From NCBI GenBank assembly GCA_028695735.1, contig JAQVIJ010000008.1, positions 1 to 38,524 on the forward strand: a stretch of DNA of 38,524 bases, given 5' to 3'. This DNA comes from Deltaproteobacteria bacterium. Lineage in GTDB: Bacteria > Desulfobacterota > Dissulfuribacteria > Dissulfuribacterales > DYLC01. Within the stretch, counting starts at the first letter, position 1; each line of letters opens with the position of its first letter. Below are positions 30,569-38,524 of the stretch, piece after piece. The position numbers and the translations under genes were made by a program. Below the pieces are notes generated by a model. That model was given only the letters and a program-made list of their open reading frames with translations, ran no database searches and had not been told where the DNA came from.

Positions 30569-30618
30569 TTTTAACCAAGATTATCACCGTATTCTAATTT
30601 AATTTCAGGAGGAATAAT

Positions 30619-32604
30619 ATGGCATTACCTAATAAACCAAATTGGGAACTTCTCGCAGAGCCTGACCTCTCCAAGGTGCCTGTCGTTGAGCATGAGTATG
30701 ATGCCCTGATCGTGGGTGGTGGTATGGCCGCTTGCGGTACAGCCTTTGAGATTGGTAAGTGGATGCCCAAGGGATCCAAGGTCGCTTTGGTGGACAAGGC
30801 GTCTCTTGAGCGTTCCGGCGCTGTCGCCCAGGGTCTTTCCGCTATCAATACATATATTGGTGAGAACAAGCCTTCCGACTACGTCCGCATGGTCAGAAAC
30901 GACCTGATGGGTGTCGTCCGTGAAGACCTCATCTTCGACCTGGGCCGTCACGTGGATGATTCAGTCCATCTCTTCGAGGAGTGGGGTCTTCCCATCTGGA
31001 AGAAGAAGGGTTCCGAGGGCAAGAAGCTGGTCGAGGGTGGCGAGCCTGTCCGTACCGGTAAGTGGCAGATCATGATCAACGGTGAGTCCTACAAGTGCAT
31101 TGTGGCTGAGGCCGCCAAGGCTGCCCTGGCTGAGATGGGCTACGACCTGTTCGAGCGTATCTTCATTGTGAAGCTGCTTCTGGATGCCAACAAGCCCAAC
31201 ACCATCGCCGGTGCAGTGGGTTTCAGCGCTCGCGAAAACAAGGTGCACGTATTCAAGGCCAAGGCCATGATGGTTGCCTGCGGTGGCGCAGTCAACATCT
31301 TCCGTCCCCGTACCACAGATGAAGGTAAGGGCCGTGCCTGGTATCCTGTATGGAATGCCGGTTCCACCTACACCATGTGCATGCAGGTGGGCGCAGAGAT
31401 GACCATGATGGAAAACCGCTTCACCCCGTCCCGCTTCAAGGATGGTTATGGCCCGGTTGGTGCTTGGTTCCTGCTCTTCAAGGCCACTGTTACCAACGGC
31501 AAGGGTGAGCACTATGTAAAGAGCGATGCCGCCAAGGCCGAGCTCGCCAAGTATTCCCCATACGGTCAGGCCGCTGTGACCCCCACCTGTCTGCGTAACC
31601 ACCTCATGCTCTATGAAATGAAGGAAGGCCGTGGCCCCATCTATATGGACACCGCTGCCGCTCTCAACAGGTTCCTCGAGGAGAAGAAGGCCGCTGGTAT
31701 GGATGAGAAGGAACTCAAGAAGTACTGGAAGGAGCTGGAGAGCGAGGCATGGGAGGACTTCCTCGACATGTCCGTCGGCCAGGCAGGTCTTTGGGCCTCC
31801 ATGAACATCGAGCCTGAGAAGGTCGGTTCCGAGATCATGCCCACAGAGCCATATATGCTCGGTTCTCACTCCGGTTGCTGCGGTATCTGGGTGTCCGGTC
31901 CAGATGAGGACTGGGTCCCGGCTGACTACAAGTGGGGCTACAACCGCATGACCACAGTCAACGGTCTGTTCACCGCCGGTGACGGCGTGGGTGCCTCAGG
32001 TCACAAGTTCTCCTCCGGCGCACATGCCGAGGGTCGTATAGCCGCCAAGTCAATGGCCAAGTATGTCAGGGACAATGCAGGATTCAAGCCCACTCTGAAG
32101 CAGACCGCTGAGGAGCTCAAGGCCGAGATATACAAGCCTGTTGTAACATATTATGAGCATTATCAGAAGACCACCCATGAGATGGTAAACCCCAACTACA
32201 TCAAGCCCCGTCACATGATGGAGCGTTTGATGAAGTACACCGACGAGTACGGCGGTGGCTGGTCTCCATACTACATGACAAACGGCAAGCTCCTTGAGAT
32301 CGCTATGCATCATCTGCAGTTGCTCCGTGAGGACTCCGAGAAGATGGCTGCCGGTGGTCTGCATGAGCTGCTTCGCGCATGGGAAAACCTGCACCGCATC
32401 TGGTGTGTGGAGGATCACCTCCGTCATATCCAGTTCCGTGAAGAGAGCCGTTACCCCGGCTTCTACTATCGCGGTGACTTCAACAACACCAGCGACACCG
32501 ATATGGATCAGGGCGGTTGGAAGTGCTTTGTCAACTCCAAGTACAATCCTGAGACCGGTGAGTGGAGCACCTTCAAGAAGAAGCTGCATACCATAATTGC
32601 ATAA
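30619..32604 (+). CDS. aprA: Adenylylsulfate reductase, alpha subunit
   Basis: A 661-residue flavoprotein. The FAD-binding loop is DALIVGGGMAACGTAFEIGK (about 28-47). It belongs to the succinate dehydrogenase/fumarate reductase fold. Further family blocks are VACGGAVNIFRPR, YTMCMQVGAEMTMMENRFTP (active-site region) and GLFTAGDGVGASGHKFSSGA near 450-470. It reduces APS to sulfite and AMP, or runs backward. AGGAGG lies 6 nt before the ATG. A clear intrinsic terminator follows at 32643, separating it from qmoABC. Codon use is strongly biased, so expression is high. Confidence 0.97.
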   Translation: MALPNKPNWELLAEPDLSKVPVVEHEYDALIVGGGMAACGTAFEIGKWMPKGSKVALVDKASLERSGAVAQGLSAINTYIGENKPSDYVRMVRNDLMGVVREDLIFDLGRHVDDSVHLFEEWGLPIWKKKGSEGKKLVEGGEPVRTGKWQIMINGESYKCIVAEAAKAALAEMGYDLFERIFIVKLLLDANKPNTIAGAVGFSARENKVHVFKAKAMMVACGGAVNIFRPRTTDEGKGRAWYPVWNAGSTYTMCMQVGAEMTMMENRFTPSRFKDGYGPVGAWFLLFKATVTNGKGEHYVKSDAAKAELAKYSPYGQAAVTPTCLRNHLMLYEMKEGRGPIYMDTAAALNRFLEEKKAAGMDEKELKKYWKELESEAWEDFLDMSVGQAGLWASMNIEPEKVGSEIMPTEPYMLGSHSGCCGIWVSGPDEDWVPADYKWGYNRMTTVNGLFTAGDGVGASGHKFSSGAHAEGRIAAKSMAKYVRDNAGFKPTLKQTAEELKAEIYKPVVTYYEHYQKTTHEMVNPNYIKPRHMMERLMKYTDEYGGGWSPYYMTNGKLLEIAMHHLQLLREDSEKMAAGGLHELLRAWENLHRIWCVEDHLRHIQFREESRYPGFYYRGDFNNTSDTDMDQGGWKCFVNSKYNPETGEWSTFKKKLHTIIA

Positions 32605-32642
32605 TTCATTCTTGAGTGTGTTGTTGAATATCGGTTGAAGCC

Positions 32643-32680
32643 AAATCCCAGGTGTGGTATATCTGCACCTGGGATTTTTT
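32643..32680 (+). terminator. Intrinsic terminator after aprA
   Basis: A perfect 12-bp stem (AAATCCCAGGTG with CACCTGGGATTT, 11-nt loop) runs into a T tract, with a second T-rich run a few bases later. It separates sat-aprBA from qmoABC. Confidence 0.9.
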
Positions 32681-32810
32681 ATAGTTTTGTTTTTACCCTT
32701 AACCATTGCCGGTGCTCGGCGAGATGCCTGGATATTTACTGTTTAGGCCAGGTATTACGCGGATCACCAGCAGGTTTGCTGGTATAAAAATCACTAAAAG
32801 GAGCGGGCAG

Positions 32811-34055
32811 ATGAGTCAAAGCATCTTGGTAATAGGCGGCGGTTTCAGTGGGCTGACGGCCGCTGTGGAAGCCGCTGAAATGGGCTACCAGGTCTATCTG
32901 GTTGAAAAAGAAAGCTATTTAGGCGGCAGGGTAGCGCAGCTCAACAAATACTTCCCGAAGCTGTGTCCACCCACATGTGGCCTGGAGATCAATTTCAGGC
33001 GTGTCAAAACCAATCCAAACATCACATTTTACACTCAGGCGGAGGTCAAGTCTGTGCAGGGCTCTGCCGGCAATTTCAATGTTGAAGTGGTGGTCAACCC
33101 TCGATACACCACGCCTCAGTGCACGAATTGCAAGCCTGGTGAGGCGGTTGCTTCTGTTGAGGCCCCCAATGAATTCAATTTCGGCATGGATAACCGCAAG
33201 GGTATTTATATGCCGCATCCCATGTCTTTTCCCAATCAGTGCGTAGTGGATCCGGCGGTGGCTGCCTCTGCTGAGGGTCAGAAGATTAAAGACGCTATGC
33301 CGGCAGGTCATGTGGATCTTTCGCAAAAGCCTGAGACCATTCAGTTGAATGTCGGGGCTGTAATTGTGGCCAGCGGCTGGAAGCCGTATGATCCGGCCAA
33401 TATGGAGCGGCTCTGCTATGGCAAATATCCTAATATTGTAACCAACATGATGCTTGAGCGTTTGGCGTCTCCGTCCGGCCCTACCGGTGGGCAGATCGTG
33501 AGGCCTTCCGACAAAACCATGCCCAAGAAGGTCGGTTTTGTTCAGTGCGCTGGGTCACGTGACAAGGCATATCTTCCTTATTGTTCTTACATATGCTGCA
33601 TGGCCACCCTTAAACATATCTGCTACATTCGTGAGCAATCGCCGGATACGGAATGTTATGTGTTCTACATTGACATTCGTTCTCCTGGCGCCAAGTATGA
33701 AAAATTCTATGCCAAGGTCAAGGCCGATGCCAAGGTGCATTTCATAAAGGGCAAGGTGGCTGAGGTCAAACCTGGGTCTTCTGCTGATTCAGTGGTCCTG
33801 GTGGCGGAGGATACCATTGGCGGCGGCAAGGTAGAGCAGGAAGTGGATATGGCGGTATTAGCCACAGGTATGCAGCCGGTAGGGGCATTAAATCCAATTC
33901 CTGGTATTGAATATGATGCAGATGGATTTGTGAAACCCAAAGAGGGCATTGTGCCATGTGGTTGCGCCAAGAGGCCGGTGGATGTTGTGTCCTCTGCGCA
34001 GAGCGCCACCGCGGCGGCATTGAAGGCTATTCAGATGATTAGGAGGGCAGGATAA
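32811..34055 (+). CDS. qmoA: QmoA, flavoprotein of the quinone-interacting oxidoreductase complex
   Basis: A 414-residue HdrA-like flavoprotein from the ATG at 32811, with AGGAG 8 nt upstream; the earlier open frame is not needed. The FAD loop is ILVIGGGFSGLTAAVEAAEM, followed by LVEKESYLGGRVAQLNKYFP. The cysteines PKLCPPTCGLEINF, KKVGFVQCAGSRD and YICCMATLKHICYI resemble HdrA. QmoA with QmoB carries electrons between the membrane subunit QmoC and AprBA. The stop overlaps the qmoB start as TAATG. It sits 130 bp after the aprA terminator, so it is transcribed from readthrough or from its own promoter, which I could not define well. Confidence 0.95.
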   Translation: MSQSILVIGGGFSGLTAAVEAAEMGYQVYLVEKESYLGGRVAQLNKYFPKLCPPTCGLEINFRRVKTNPNITFYTQAEVKSVQGSAGNFNVEVVVNPRYTTPQCTNCKPGEAVASVEAPNEFNFGMDNRKGIYMPHPMSFPNQCVVDPAVAASAEGQKIKDAMPAGHVDLSQKPETIQLNVGAVIVASGWKPYDPANMERLCYGKYPNIVTNMMLERLASPSGPTGGQIVRPSDKTMPKKVGFVQCAGSRDKAYLPYCSYICCMATLKHICYIREQSPDTECYVFYIDIRSPGAKYEKFYAKVKADAKVHFIKGKVAEVKPGSSADSVVLVAEDTIGGGKVEQEVDMAVLATGMQPVGALNPIPGIEYDADGFVKPKEGIVPCGCAKRPVDVVSSAQSATAAALKAIQMIRRAG

Positions 34056-36370
34056 TGGCAAAGATTGGAGTATATATATATACTGGTGACGGTATAGCCG
34101 AGGCTGTGGATGTAGAGGGGCTCATCAAGGTGGCGACGAAGTCCGGTGCCGCTGTCGCCAAGTCCCATGCAGACCTCTATTCGCCTGAAGGTGTCGCCAT
34201 GGTCAAGCAGGATATTGAGGCCGAGGGTTTGACGGCCATATCCCTTGTGGGCATGTCTCCCCGTTACGAATATAAGACATTTGATTTTCCGGGGGTTTAT
34301 CTCGACAAGACCGGCATCAGGGAATTGGTTGCCTGGAGTCACCGCATTGATCCGAGCGATGAAAAGGCCGATTCCAAGAAGGAACACGTGCAGGAGTTGG
34401 CTGAGGATTATATCCGCATGGCTGTCACCAAGCTGCAGAAGGTCCAGATGCCTACTCCGGATAAGCTGGAGGCCCCCAACACCCGTATTCTGGTAATAGG
34501 CGGTGGTGTAACCGGTATGACTGCTGCACTTGAGGCTGCTGAGGCCGGGTATGAGGTCACCATCGTGGAGCGGACTGGTGAGCTTGGTGGTTACGGTATG
34601 CAGGTCAGAAAACAGATACCTGTGGGTCCTGACTATTCCAGCCTTGTGAATCCGGTGGCCCCTTCCCTTATTGAGAAGATAAAATCCAATTCCAAAATAA
34701 CCGTTAAGACTGAAACAGAGATCGCCCGTATCTACGGCGCCCCTGGTAAATATCGTGTATCCCTCAAGGCGGCTGGTACAAAGAGTGAGTGGGATGCGCC
34801 GGTGCCTTTGACCCCTGAGGAAAAGCTGGATGCAAATGGCAAGGAACTTTCCGCTGAGGATCAGAAGAAGGTCTATGCAGCCAAAAACGAAGGCCGTAAC
34901 GACTATATGGTTGAGGATGCCAATGGAGAGCTCTTCGGCGCAGTAATTCTGGCCGCCGGTTGGAAGCCTGCTATCCCTGCCGATGGTGAGTATCCTCATC
35001 TGGCATGGGGTAACCCCAATGTCCTCACCAATCATCAGTTTGAGCAGCTTGCCAAGTCCGGAAAGCTCAAGAGGCCCTCTGATGGCAAAGAGATCAAGAC
35101 AGTTGCATTTGTTCAGAGCCCTGGCGGCTTGAACGATGATGCTGATTTCCCTTATGCATCAGCCGTTACTACAATGGTCTCTTTGAAACAGGCCAAATAT
35201 GTCAGAGAGGATTATCCTGAGGATGGCAAGGCCTATGTTCTCTATCAGCATATGAGAACGCCCGGCCAGTATGAATATTTTTATAAAGGCCTTCAGGATG
35301 ATGCAGGCATATTCCTTTCCAAGGGTGCTGTGACTGCTGTAAAGGATAACGGCGCAGGCGGGCTCACCGTCACGGTTGAAAAGACCCTTTTGGGTGACAA
35401 TATCGCTTTGGATGTGGATGTGGTGGTGTTGGCTACCGGTATGTTGCCGGCCACCAAGGATGAGGCGGTTGTCAATCTGGCATACCGTCAGGGCCCTGCC
35501 TTCAGGGACCTCGACCTGTTCGGCGGCTACTGCGATTCGAACTTTATCTGCTTTCCCTATGAAACACGCAGAACCGGTATATATGCAGCCGGTCCTGTGC
35601 GCAGGACAATGACCATCGAAGAGTCCATGGAGGATGCGGCTGGTGCTGCCCTCAAGGCCATTCAGGCGGTCAAGGCGGCGGAGGAAGGTCACGCAGTGCA
35701 TCCCCGTACATGGGATTTCGACTATCCGGATTTTTACTTCCAGCGTTGTACCCAGTGTAAGCGTTGTACGGAAGAGTGTCCGTTTGGTGCATTGGATGAC
35801 GACGAGAAAGGCACTCCGAAGCCCAATCCAACCCGTTGCCGTCGCTGCGGAACCTGTATGGGTGCCTGTCCTGAGCGCATCATAGGCTTCAAGGATTACA
35901 ATATCGATGTGGTTGGCTCCATGATCAAGTCCATAGAGGTCCCGGATGATGATGAAGACAAGCTCAGAATGGTAATCTTCGCCTGTGAAAACGATGCATA
36001 TCCGGCATTGGATATGGCGGCTGCCAAGGGTCTGGGCTGGTCTCCTCTGCCCAGAATCATTCCGGTTCGTTGCCTTGGTTCCGTGAACGTGGCATGGATC
36101 AAGGATGCCATGTCCAGTGGTCTGGATGGTGTGCTATTGCTTGGCTGTAAGTTCGGAGATGATTATCAGTGCCATTTTGTAAAGGGTAGTGAGCTGGCGG
36201 ATCGTCGTATGGCAAATGTGGCGGAGACCATCAAGTCTCTTGGCATGGAGCCTGAGCGCGTCAAGCTGGCACAGATAGCAATCGACGAGTATGATAAAGT
36301 CCCAGGCGTTATCGACGCATTTGTGGAAGAGATAGTCGGCATGGGGCCAAATCCATTCAAGGGATTTTAG
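34055..36370 (+). CDS. qmoB: QmoB, flavoprotein with ferredoxin and MvhD-type domains
   Basis: A 771-residue multidomain protein. The N-terminal ~115 residues are a QmoB-type cap. An HdrA-like FAD domain follows, with ILVIGGGVTGMTAALEAAEA (about 147-166). A 2x[4Fe-4S] ferredoxin block lies near 565-610 (CTQCKRCTEECPFGALDDDE; CRRCGTCMGACPERIIGF). The last ~140 residues are MvhD-like (RMVIFACENDAY, IPVRCLGSVNVAWI, LLLGCKFGDDYQCHFVKGSE). It is thought to link QmoA and the AprBA complex, possibly with electron confurcation. It overlaps qmoA by one base and ends 12 bp before the best qmoC start. The architecture matches the sulfate-reducer form. Confidence 0.95.
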   Translation: MAKIGVYIYTGDGIAEAVDVEGLIKVATKSGAAVAKSHADLYSPEGVAMVKQDIEAEGLTAISLVGMSPRYEYKTFDFPGVYLDKTGIRELVAWSHRIDPSDEKADSKKEHVQELAEDYIRMAVTKLQKVQMPTPDKLEAPNTRILVIGGGVTGMTAALEAAEAGYEVTIVERTGELGGYGMQVRKQIPVGPDYSSLVNPVAPSLIEKIKSNSKITVKTETEIARIYGAPGKYRVSLKAAGTKSEWDAPVPLTPEEKLDANGKELSAEDQKKVYAAKNEGRNDYMVEDANGELFGAVILAAGWKPAIPADGEYPHLAWGNPNVLTNHQFEQLAKSGKLKRPSDGKEIKTVAFVQSPGGLNDDADFPYASAVTTMVSLKQAKYVREDYPEDGKAYVLYQHMRTPGQYEYFYKGLQDDAGIFLSKGAVTAVKDNGAGGLTVTVEKTLLGDNIALDVDVVVLATGMLPATKDEAVVNLAYRQGPAFRDLDLFGGYCDSNFICFPYETRRTGIYAAGPVRRTMTIEESMEDAAGAALKAIQAVKAAEEGHAVHPRTWDFDYPDFYFQRCTQCKRCTEECPFGALDDDEKGTPKPNPTRCRRCGTCMGACPERIIGFKDYNIDVVGSMIKSIEVPDDDEDKLRMVIFACENDAYPALDMAAAKGLGWSPLPRIIPVRCLGSVNVAWIKDAMSSGLDGVLLLGCKFGDDYQCHFVKGSELADRRMANVAETIKSLGMEPERVKLAQIAIDEYDKVPGVIDAFVEEIVGMGPNPFKGF

Positions 36371-36382
36371 GGAGGTATGACA

Positions 36383-37624
36383 ATGGGCGAGCAACAACAA
36401 ATGCAGCCGGATCTTTCTTTTGTCAAAGGGGTTATGGCATCCGGCGGCGAGACCGTCAAGAAGTGTTATCAGTGTGCGACCTGTTCAGTGGTTTGTCCGC
36501 TTTCCACAAACGACAGTCCTTTCCCCAGAAAGGAAATGCTCTGGACCCAATGGGGTTTGGCTGGTCGTGTGTCTGGGGATGTGGATGTGTGGTTATGTCA
36601 TCAGTGCGGTGACTGTACCAAGCACTGCCCGAGGGATGCAAGGCCGGGTGATGTGCTGGCGGCCATTCGCATAAATGCCATCCGTTATTATGCAAACCCG
36701 AAGGCCTTGGCGGATGTATTCAATTCGCCTGGTGGAGTGGTGGGCGCGGTGATAGCTGCGGCTGTATTGGTATTGATTGTGGCGGCTGTTTGGTCTCAGA
36801 TAACCGGTAATGCATTTCCGTTTCCATTGAATCACGAAGGAAAGGTGGAGTATCATGAATTTTTGAGTGTGATACCCATAGATGCGATGGTCCTGCCCAT
36901 TGTCGCCTGGATTATATATGTCTCCTACAATGGTGTCTCAAGGTTCTGGAACGACATCAGTAAGGGTGCAGGGCTGCCGGAATCCTTTACCGGCACATAT
37001 CCAAAGCCATCCATAGGCCTTTTGCTTTCCAAGTATCTCGGCCCGGCAGTCATGGAAATCTTGAGCCATTCCCGCTTTAAGAAATGTGGTCAGACCGCTG
37101 AGCGGGCGCGCGGACATCTCCTGCTGCTTTGGTCGTTTATCATCCTATTCGCCGTCACCAATTATGTTTTTATTGCGGAAGACCTTTTCCATGCGGCGTT
37201 AGGGCTTATATCAAAGGTGACGCCTCTGCCCTTGTATCACCCGGTCAAACTGGCGGCCAATGTGGGGGGCATCATGTTGATTGCAGGTATCCTGATGGTC
37301 AAGTCCATGAGAACCCAGAAGACTGAGGAAGGCGTTTTGACCAGTGCCGCCCCTGATTGGGTGCTCATCTGGCTCATCTTTGCCGTGGGCGCTACTGGGA
37401 TAGGTGCAGAGGTTTTGCGTCTGATCAACATAGCTCCCATAGCCTATCCGGTTTATATCCTGCATCTGGCCACTATTATAGTGCTTTTCCTGTCATTGCC
37501 GTATGGCAAGTTCGGTCATCTTATCTACAGAACTACTGCCTATGTGTTTCAGCGCTGGGCGGATGATGTGAAGGCAGGCAAGGCAGGGTTCGGGCTTGAA
37601 AAGGCCGTGGGCGCCGCCCATTGA
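36383..37624 (+). CDS. qmoC: QmoC, membrane subunit with Fe-S and cytochrome b domains
   Basis: About 413 residues from the ATG at 36383, which has GGAGG at proper distance; the ATG at 36377 is only 1 nt from it. The N-terminal domain has two cysteine motifs like HdrC: CYQCATCSVVCPLSTND and CHQCGDCTKHCPRDARPG. The C-terminal part is a NarI/HdrE-like cytochrome b domain with about six membrane helices, starting near residues 120-140 (GAVIAAAVLVLIVAAVW), with histidines for heme in and near the helices. It oxidises menaquinol and feeds electrons to QmoAB. A clear terminator follows the stop at 37652. Confidence 0.95.
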   Translation: MGEQQQMQPDLSFVKGVMASGGETVKKCYQCATCSVVCPLSTNDSPFPRKEMLWTQWGLAGRVSGDVDVWLCHQCGDCTKHCPRDARPGDVLAAIRINAIRYYANPKALADVFNSPGGVVGAVIAAAVLVLIVAAVWSQITGNAFPFPLNHEGKVEYHEFLSVIPIDAMVLPIVAWIIYVSYNGVSRFWNDISKGAGLPESFTGTYPKPSIGLLLSKYLGPAVMEILSHSRFKKCGQTAERARGHLLLLWSFIILFAVTNYVFIAEDLFHAALGLISKVTPLPLYHPVKLAANVGGIMLIAGILMVKSMRTQKTEEGVLTSAAPDWVLIWLIFAVGATGIGAEVLRLINIAPIAYPVYILHLATIIVLFLSLPYGKFGHLIYRTTAYVFQRWADDVKAGKAGFGLEKAVGAAH

Positions 37625-37651
37625 TGTATTAAAATTCATTGTTTTTGCAAT

Positions 37652-37685
37652 AAAAAGGCGTTGTTATAAAGACAGCGCCTTTTTT
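37652..37685 (+). terminator. Intrinsic terminator after qmoC
   Basis: A 13-bp stem with one mismatch (AAAAAGGCGTTGT with ACAGCGCCTTTTT, 7-nt loop) ends in a T tract. Confidence 0.88.
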
Positions 37686-37907
37686 ATCTATCCTTTTAGC
37701 AAGTCTTCCCCAAAATTGTTTTTTGTTTGATAGCTGTGTTGCGTGTAGGCTCAAAATGCTCACCTACAGTATGAAGGAGTCCTTTTTGTCTTTTGTGTGT
37801 ATTGCTGTTCAACAAAAAAACTAATTTTTGGGATCTCCCTTCGGAGAGTTCCAAATTATCTCTTGATTTTTGTTTTTTGATGGGCTAAAGTCTGTGATTT
37901 AGCCGAG
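37686..37907 (+). promoter_or_regulatory. Upstream region and possible promoter of the tRNA-tuf operon
   Basis: No gene is seen here. A candidate promoter is TTGATT (37863-37868), 17 bp, TAAAGT (37886-37891), putting the start ~10 bp before the first tRNA. A weak hairpin (TCTCC/GGAGA flanked by TTTGG/CCAAA, 37828-37854) lies upstream of it. Confidence 0.5.
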
Positions 37908-37982
37908 GCTGGCGTAGCTCAACGGTAGAGCAGCTGATTTGTAATCAGCAGGTTGCGGGTTCAAATCCCATCGCCAGCTCCA
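37908..37982 (+). tRNA. tRNA-Thr (TGT)
   Basis: The acceptor stem is GCTGGCG/CGCCAGC, with discriminator T and encoded CCA. The anticodon TGT lies at 37940-37942 in loop TTTGTAA. The T-loop is TTCAAAT. It is the first gene of the cluster. Confidence 0.97.
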
Positions 37983-37990
37983 AGCGCTGT

Positions 37991-38075
37991 GGAGGGGTAC
38001 CCGAGTGGCCAAAGGGGGCAGACTGTAAATCTGCTGGCGACGCCTTCGGAGGTTCGAATCCTCCCCCCTCCACCA
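37991..38075 (+). tRNA. tRNA-Tyr (GTA)
   Basis: An 85-nt tRNA with a long variable arm, typical of Tyr. The acceptor stem is GGAGGGG/CCCCTCC, with discriminator A and encoded CCA. The anticodon GTA lies at 38025-38027. Confidence 0.97.
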
Positions 38076-38141
38076 TTTTTTATTGGCATTTATTTTGTGG
38101 GCATTTATTTTATTGGCATATTGTTGGCCTTTTTGTTGGCC

Positions 38142-38217
38142 GCGGGAGTAGCTCAATGGCTAGAGCATCAGCCTTCCAAGCTGAGGGTTGCGGGTTCGAG
38201 TCCCGTTTCCCGCTCCA
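38142..38217 (+). tRNA. tRNA-Gly (TCC)
   Basis: The acceptor stem is GCGGGAG/TTCCCGC with one G-U pair, discriminator T and encoded CCA. The anticodon TCC lies at 38175-38177. Confidence 0.97.
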
Positions 38218-38242
38218 TTTCTGAACAGGTCTCCGGTATAAT

Positions 38243-38318
<76 letters not shown>

Positions 38319-38398
38319 TAAGATGTTGAAGATTTTTAGTGCGCATTGAATCGTTTTTTTGTTTAAAAAACTTCATATATTGAGGAGTTGTTATCTTT

Positions 38399-38524
38399 AT
38401 GGGTAAGAAAAAATTTGAGCGTAACAAGCCGCATGTGAATGTAGGTACGATAGGTCACATAGATCATGGTAAAACTACCCTTACTGCTGCGATAACGAGG
38501 GTTTTGGCTGAGAAGGGTTGGGCG
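38399..38524 (+). CDS. tuf: Elongation factor Tu, 5' end (cut by the window)
   Basis: The first 42 codons of EF-Tu: [20 protein letters not shown], then [20 protein letters not shown]. The P-loop GHIDHGKT is complete. EF-Tu delivers aminoacyl-tRNA to the ribosome. GAGGAG lies 11 nt before the ATG. The upstream order tRNA-Thr, Tyr, Gly, Thr, tuf is the same as in the E. coli tufB operon, which indicates co-transcription. The rest of the gene lies outside the window. Confidence 0.97.
   Translation, partial: MGKKKFERNKPHVNVGTIGHIDHGKTTLTAAITRVLAEKGWA

Noticed and set aside
30961-31869. A 302-residue open frame antisense to aprA
   Set aside because: It lies wholly inside the strongly supported aprA gene. 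Such long antisense frames arise from the biased codon use of highly expressed genes. It has no ribosome site and no recognisable domain.
34031-35035. A 334-residue open frame antisense to qmoB
   Set aside because: It is a shadow of qmoB, which has full domain support in its own frame.

Overview
This window is bacterial chromosome, most probably from a sulfate-reducing or sulfur-disproportionating member of the Desulfobacterota. The main evidence is a complete dissimilatory sulfate activation and reduction block on the + strand (28.5-37.6 kb): sat, aprB, aprA, qmoA, qmoB, qmoC. It is followed by a tRNA-Thr/Tyr/Gly/Thr cluster leading into tuf. The species cannot be fixed from sequence reading alone.

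Layout. (1) 1-5.4 kb is an accessory island: a REP-associated (IS200-like) tyrosine transposase, two complete copies of a ~505-bp composite structured repeat, a miniature derivative of the transposase element with the gene deleted, and four toxin-antitoxin loci (two parDE copies with dead toxins, hicBA, mazEF). (2) 5.4-9.5 kb holds a GT2 glycosyltransferase, tRNA-Phe, rpmB, a PilZ protein, rmuC and cysC. (3) 9.5-11.1 kb is a second gene-free repeat island: an A-rich tract, a 13-bp tandem repeat and two more copies of the composite repeat. (4) 11.2-16.3 kb holds a small lipoprotein, a PAPS-type sulfotransferase, two GT4 glycosyltransferases and an asparagine-synthase-type amidotransferase, which looks like a surface-glycan cluster. 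(5) 16.3-19.5 kb holds an ABC-F ATPase diverging from cyclopropane fatty acid synthase. (6) 24.3-19.5 kb (- strand) is a tight run: EF-G-like GTPase, mog/moaB-type Moco protein, a DsrE-like protein read through an in-frame TGA, ychF, and a Crp/Fnr regulator. (7) 24.4-28.3 kb holds a cysteine-rich protein, tadA, a radical SAM protein, a YkgJ-type cysteine cluster protein and mobA. (8) The sat-apr-qmo block follows, then tRNAs and the 5' end of tuf.

Most notable points. The DsrE-like gene at 21334-21651 (-) continues in frame through TGA into the expected C-terminus. The TGA sits where relatives carry the first Cys of a CG(T)C-type motif, and a 7-bp hairpin with a GG-starting apical loop lies at bacterial SECIS distance, so it is a strong selenoprotein candidate. 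The composite repeats consist of two inverted ~110-nt units, each folding as a long outer stem plus two inner hairpins. Stem mismatches become G-T/G-U wobbles on one strand only, and the second hairpin differs between units while keeping its pairing, which argues that the folded single strand is what matters. The transposase next to copy A is the obvious candidate mobiliser.

How the genes work together: Sat activates sulfate to APS, AprBA reduces APS to sulfite, and QmoABC links quinol to AprBA. CysC could divert APS to PAPS for the sulfotransferase. MobA and Mog supply molybdenum cofactor.
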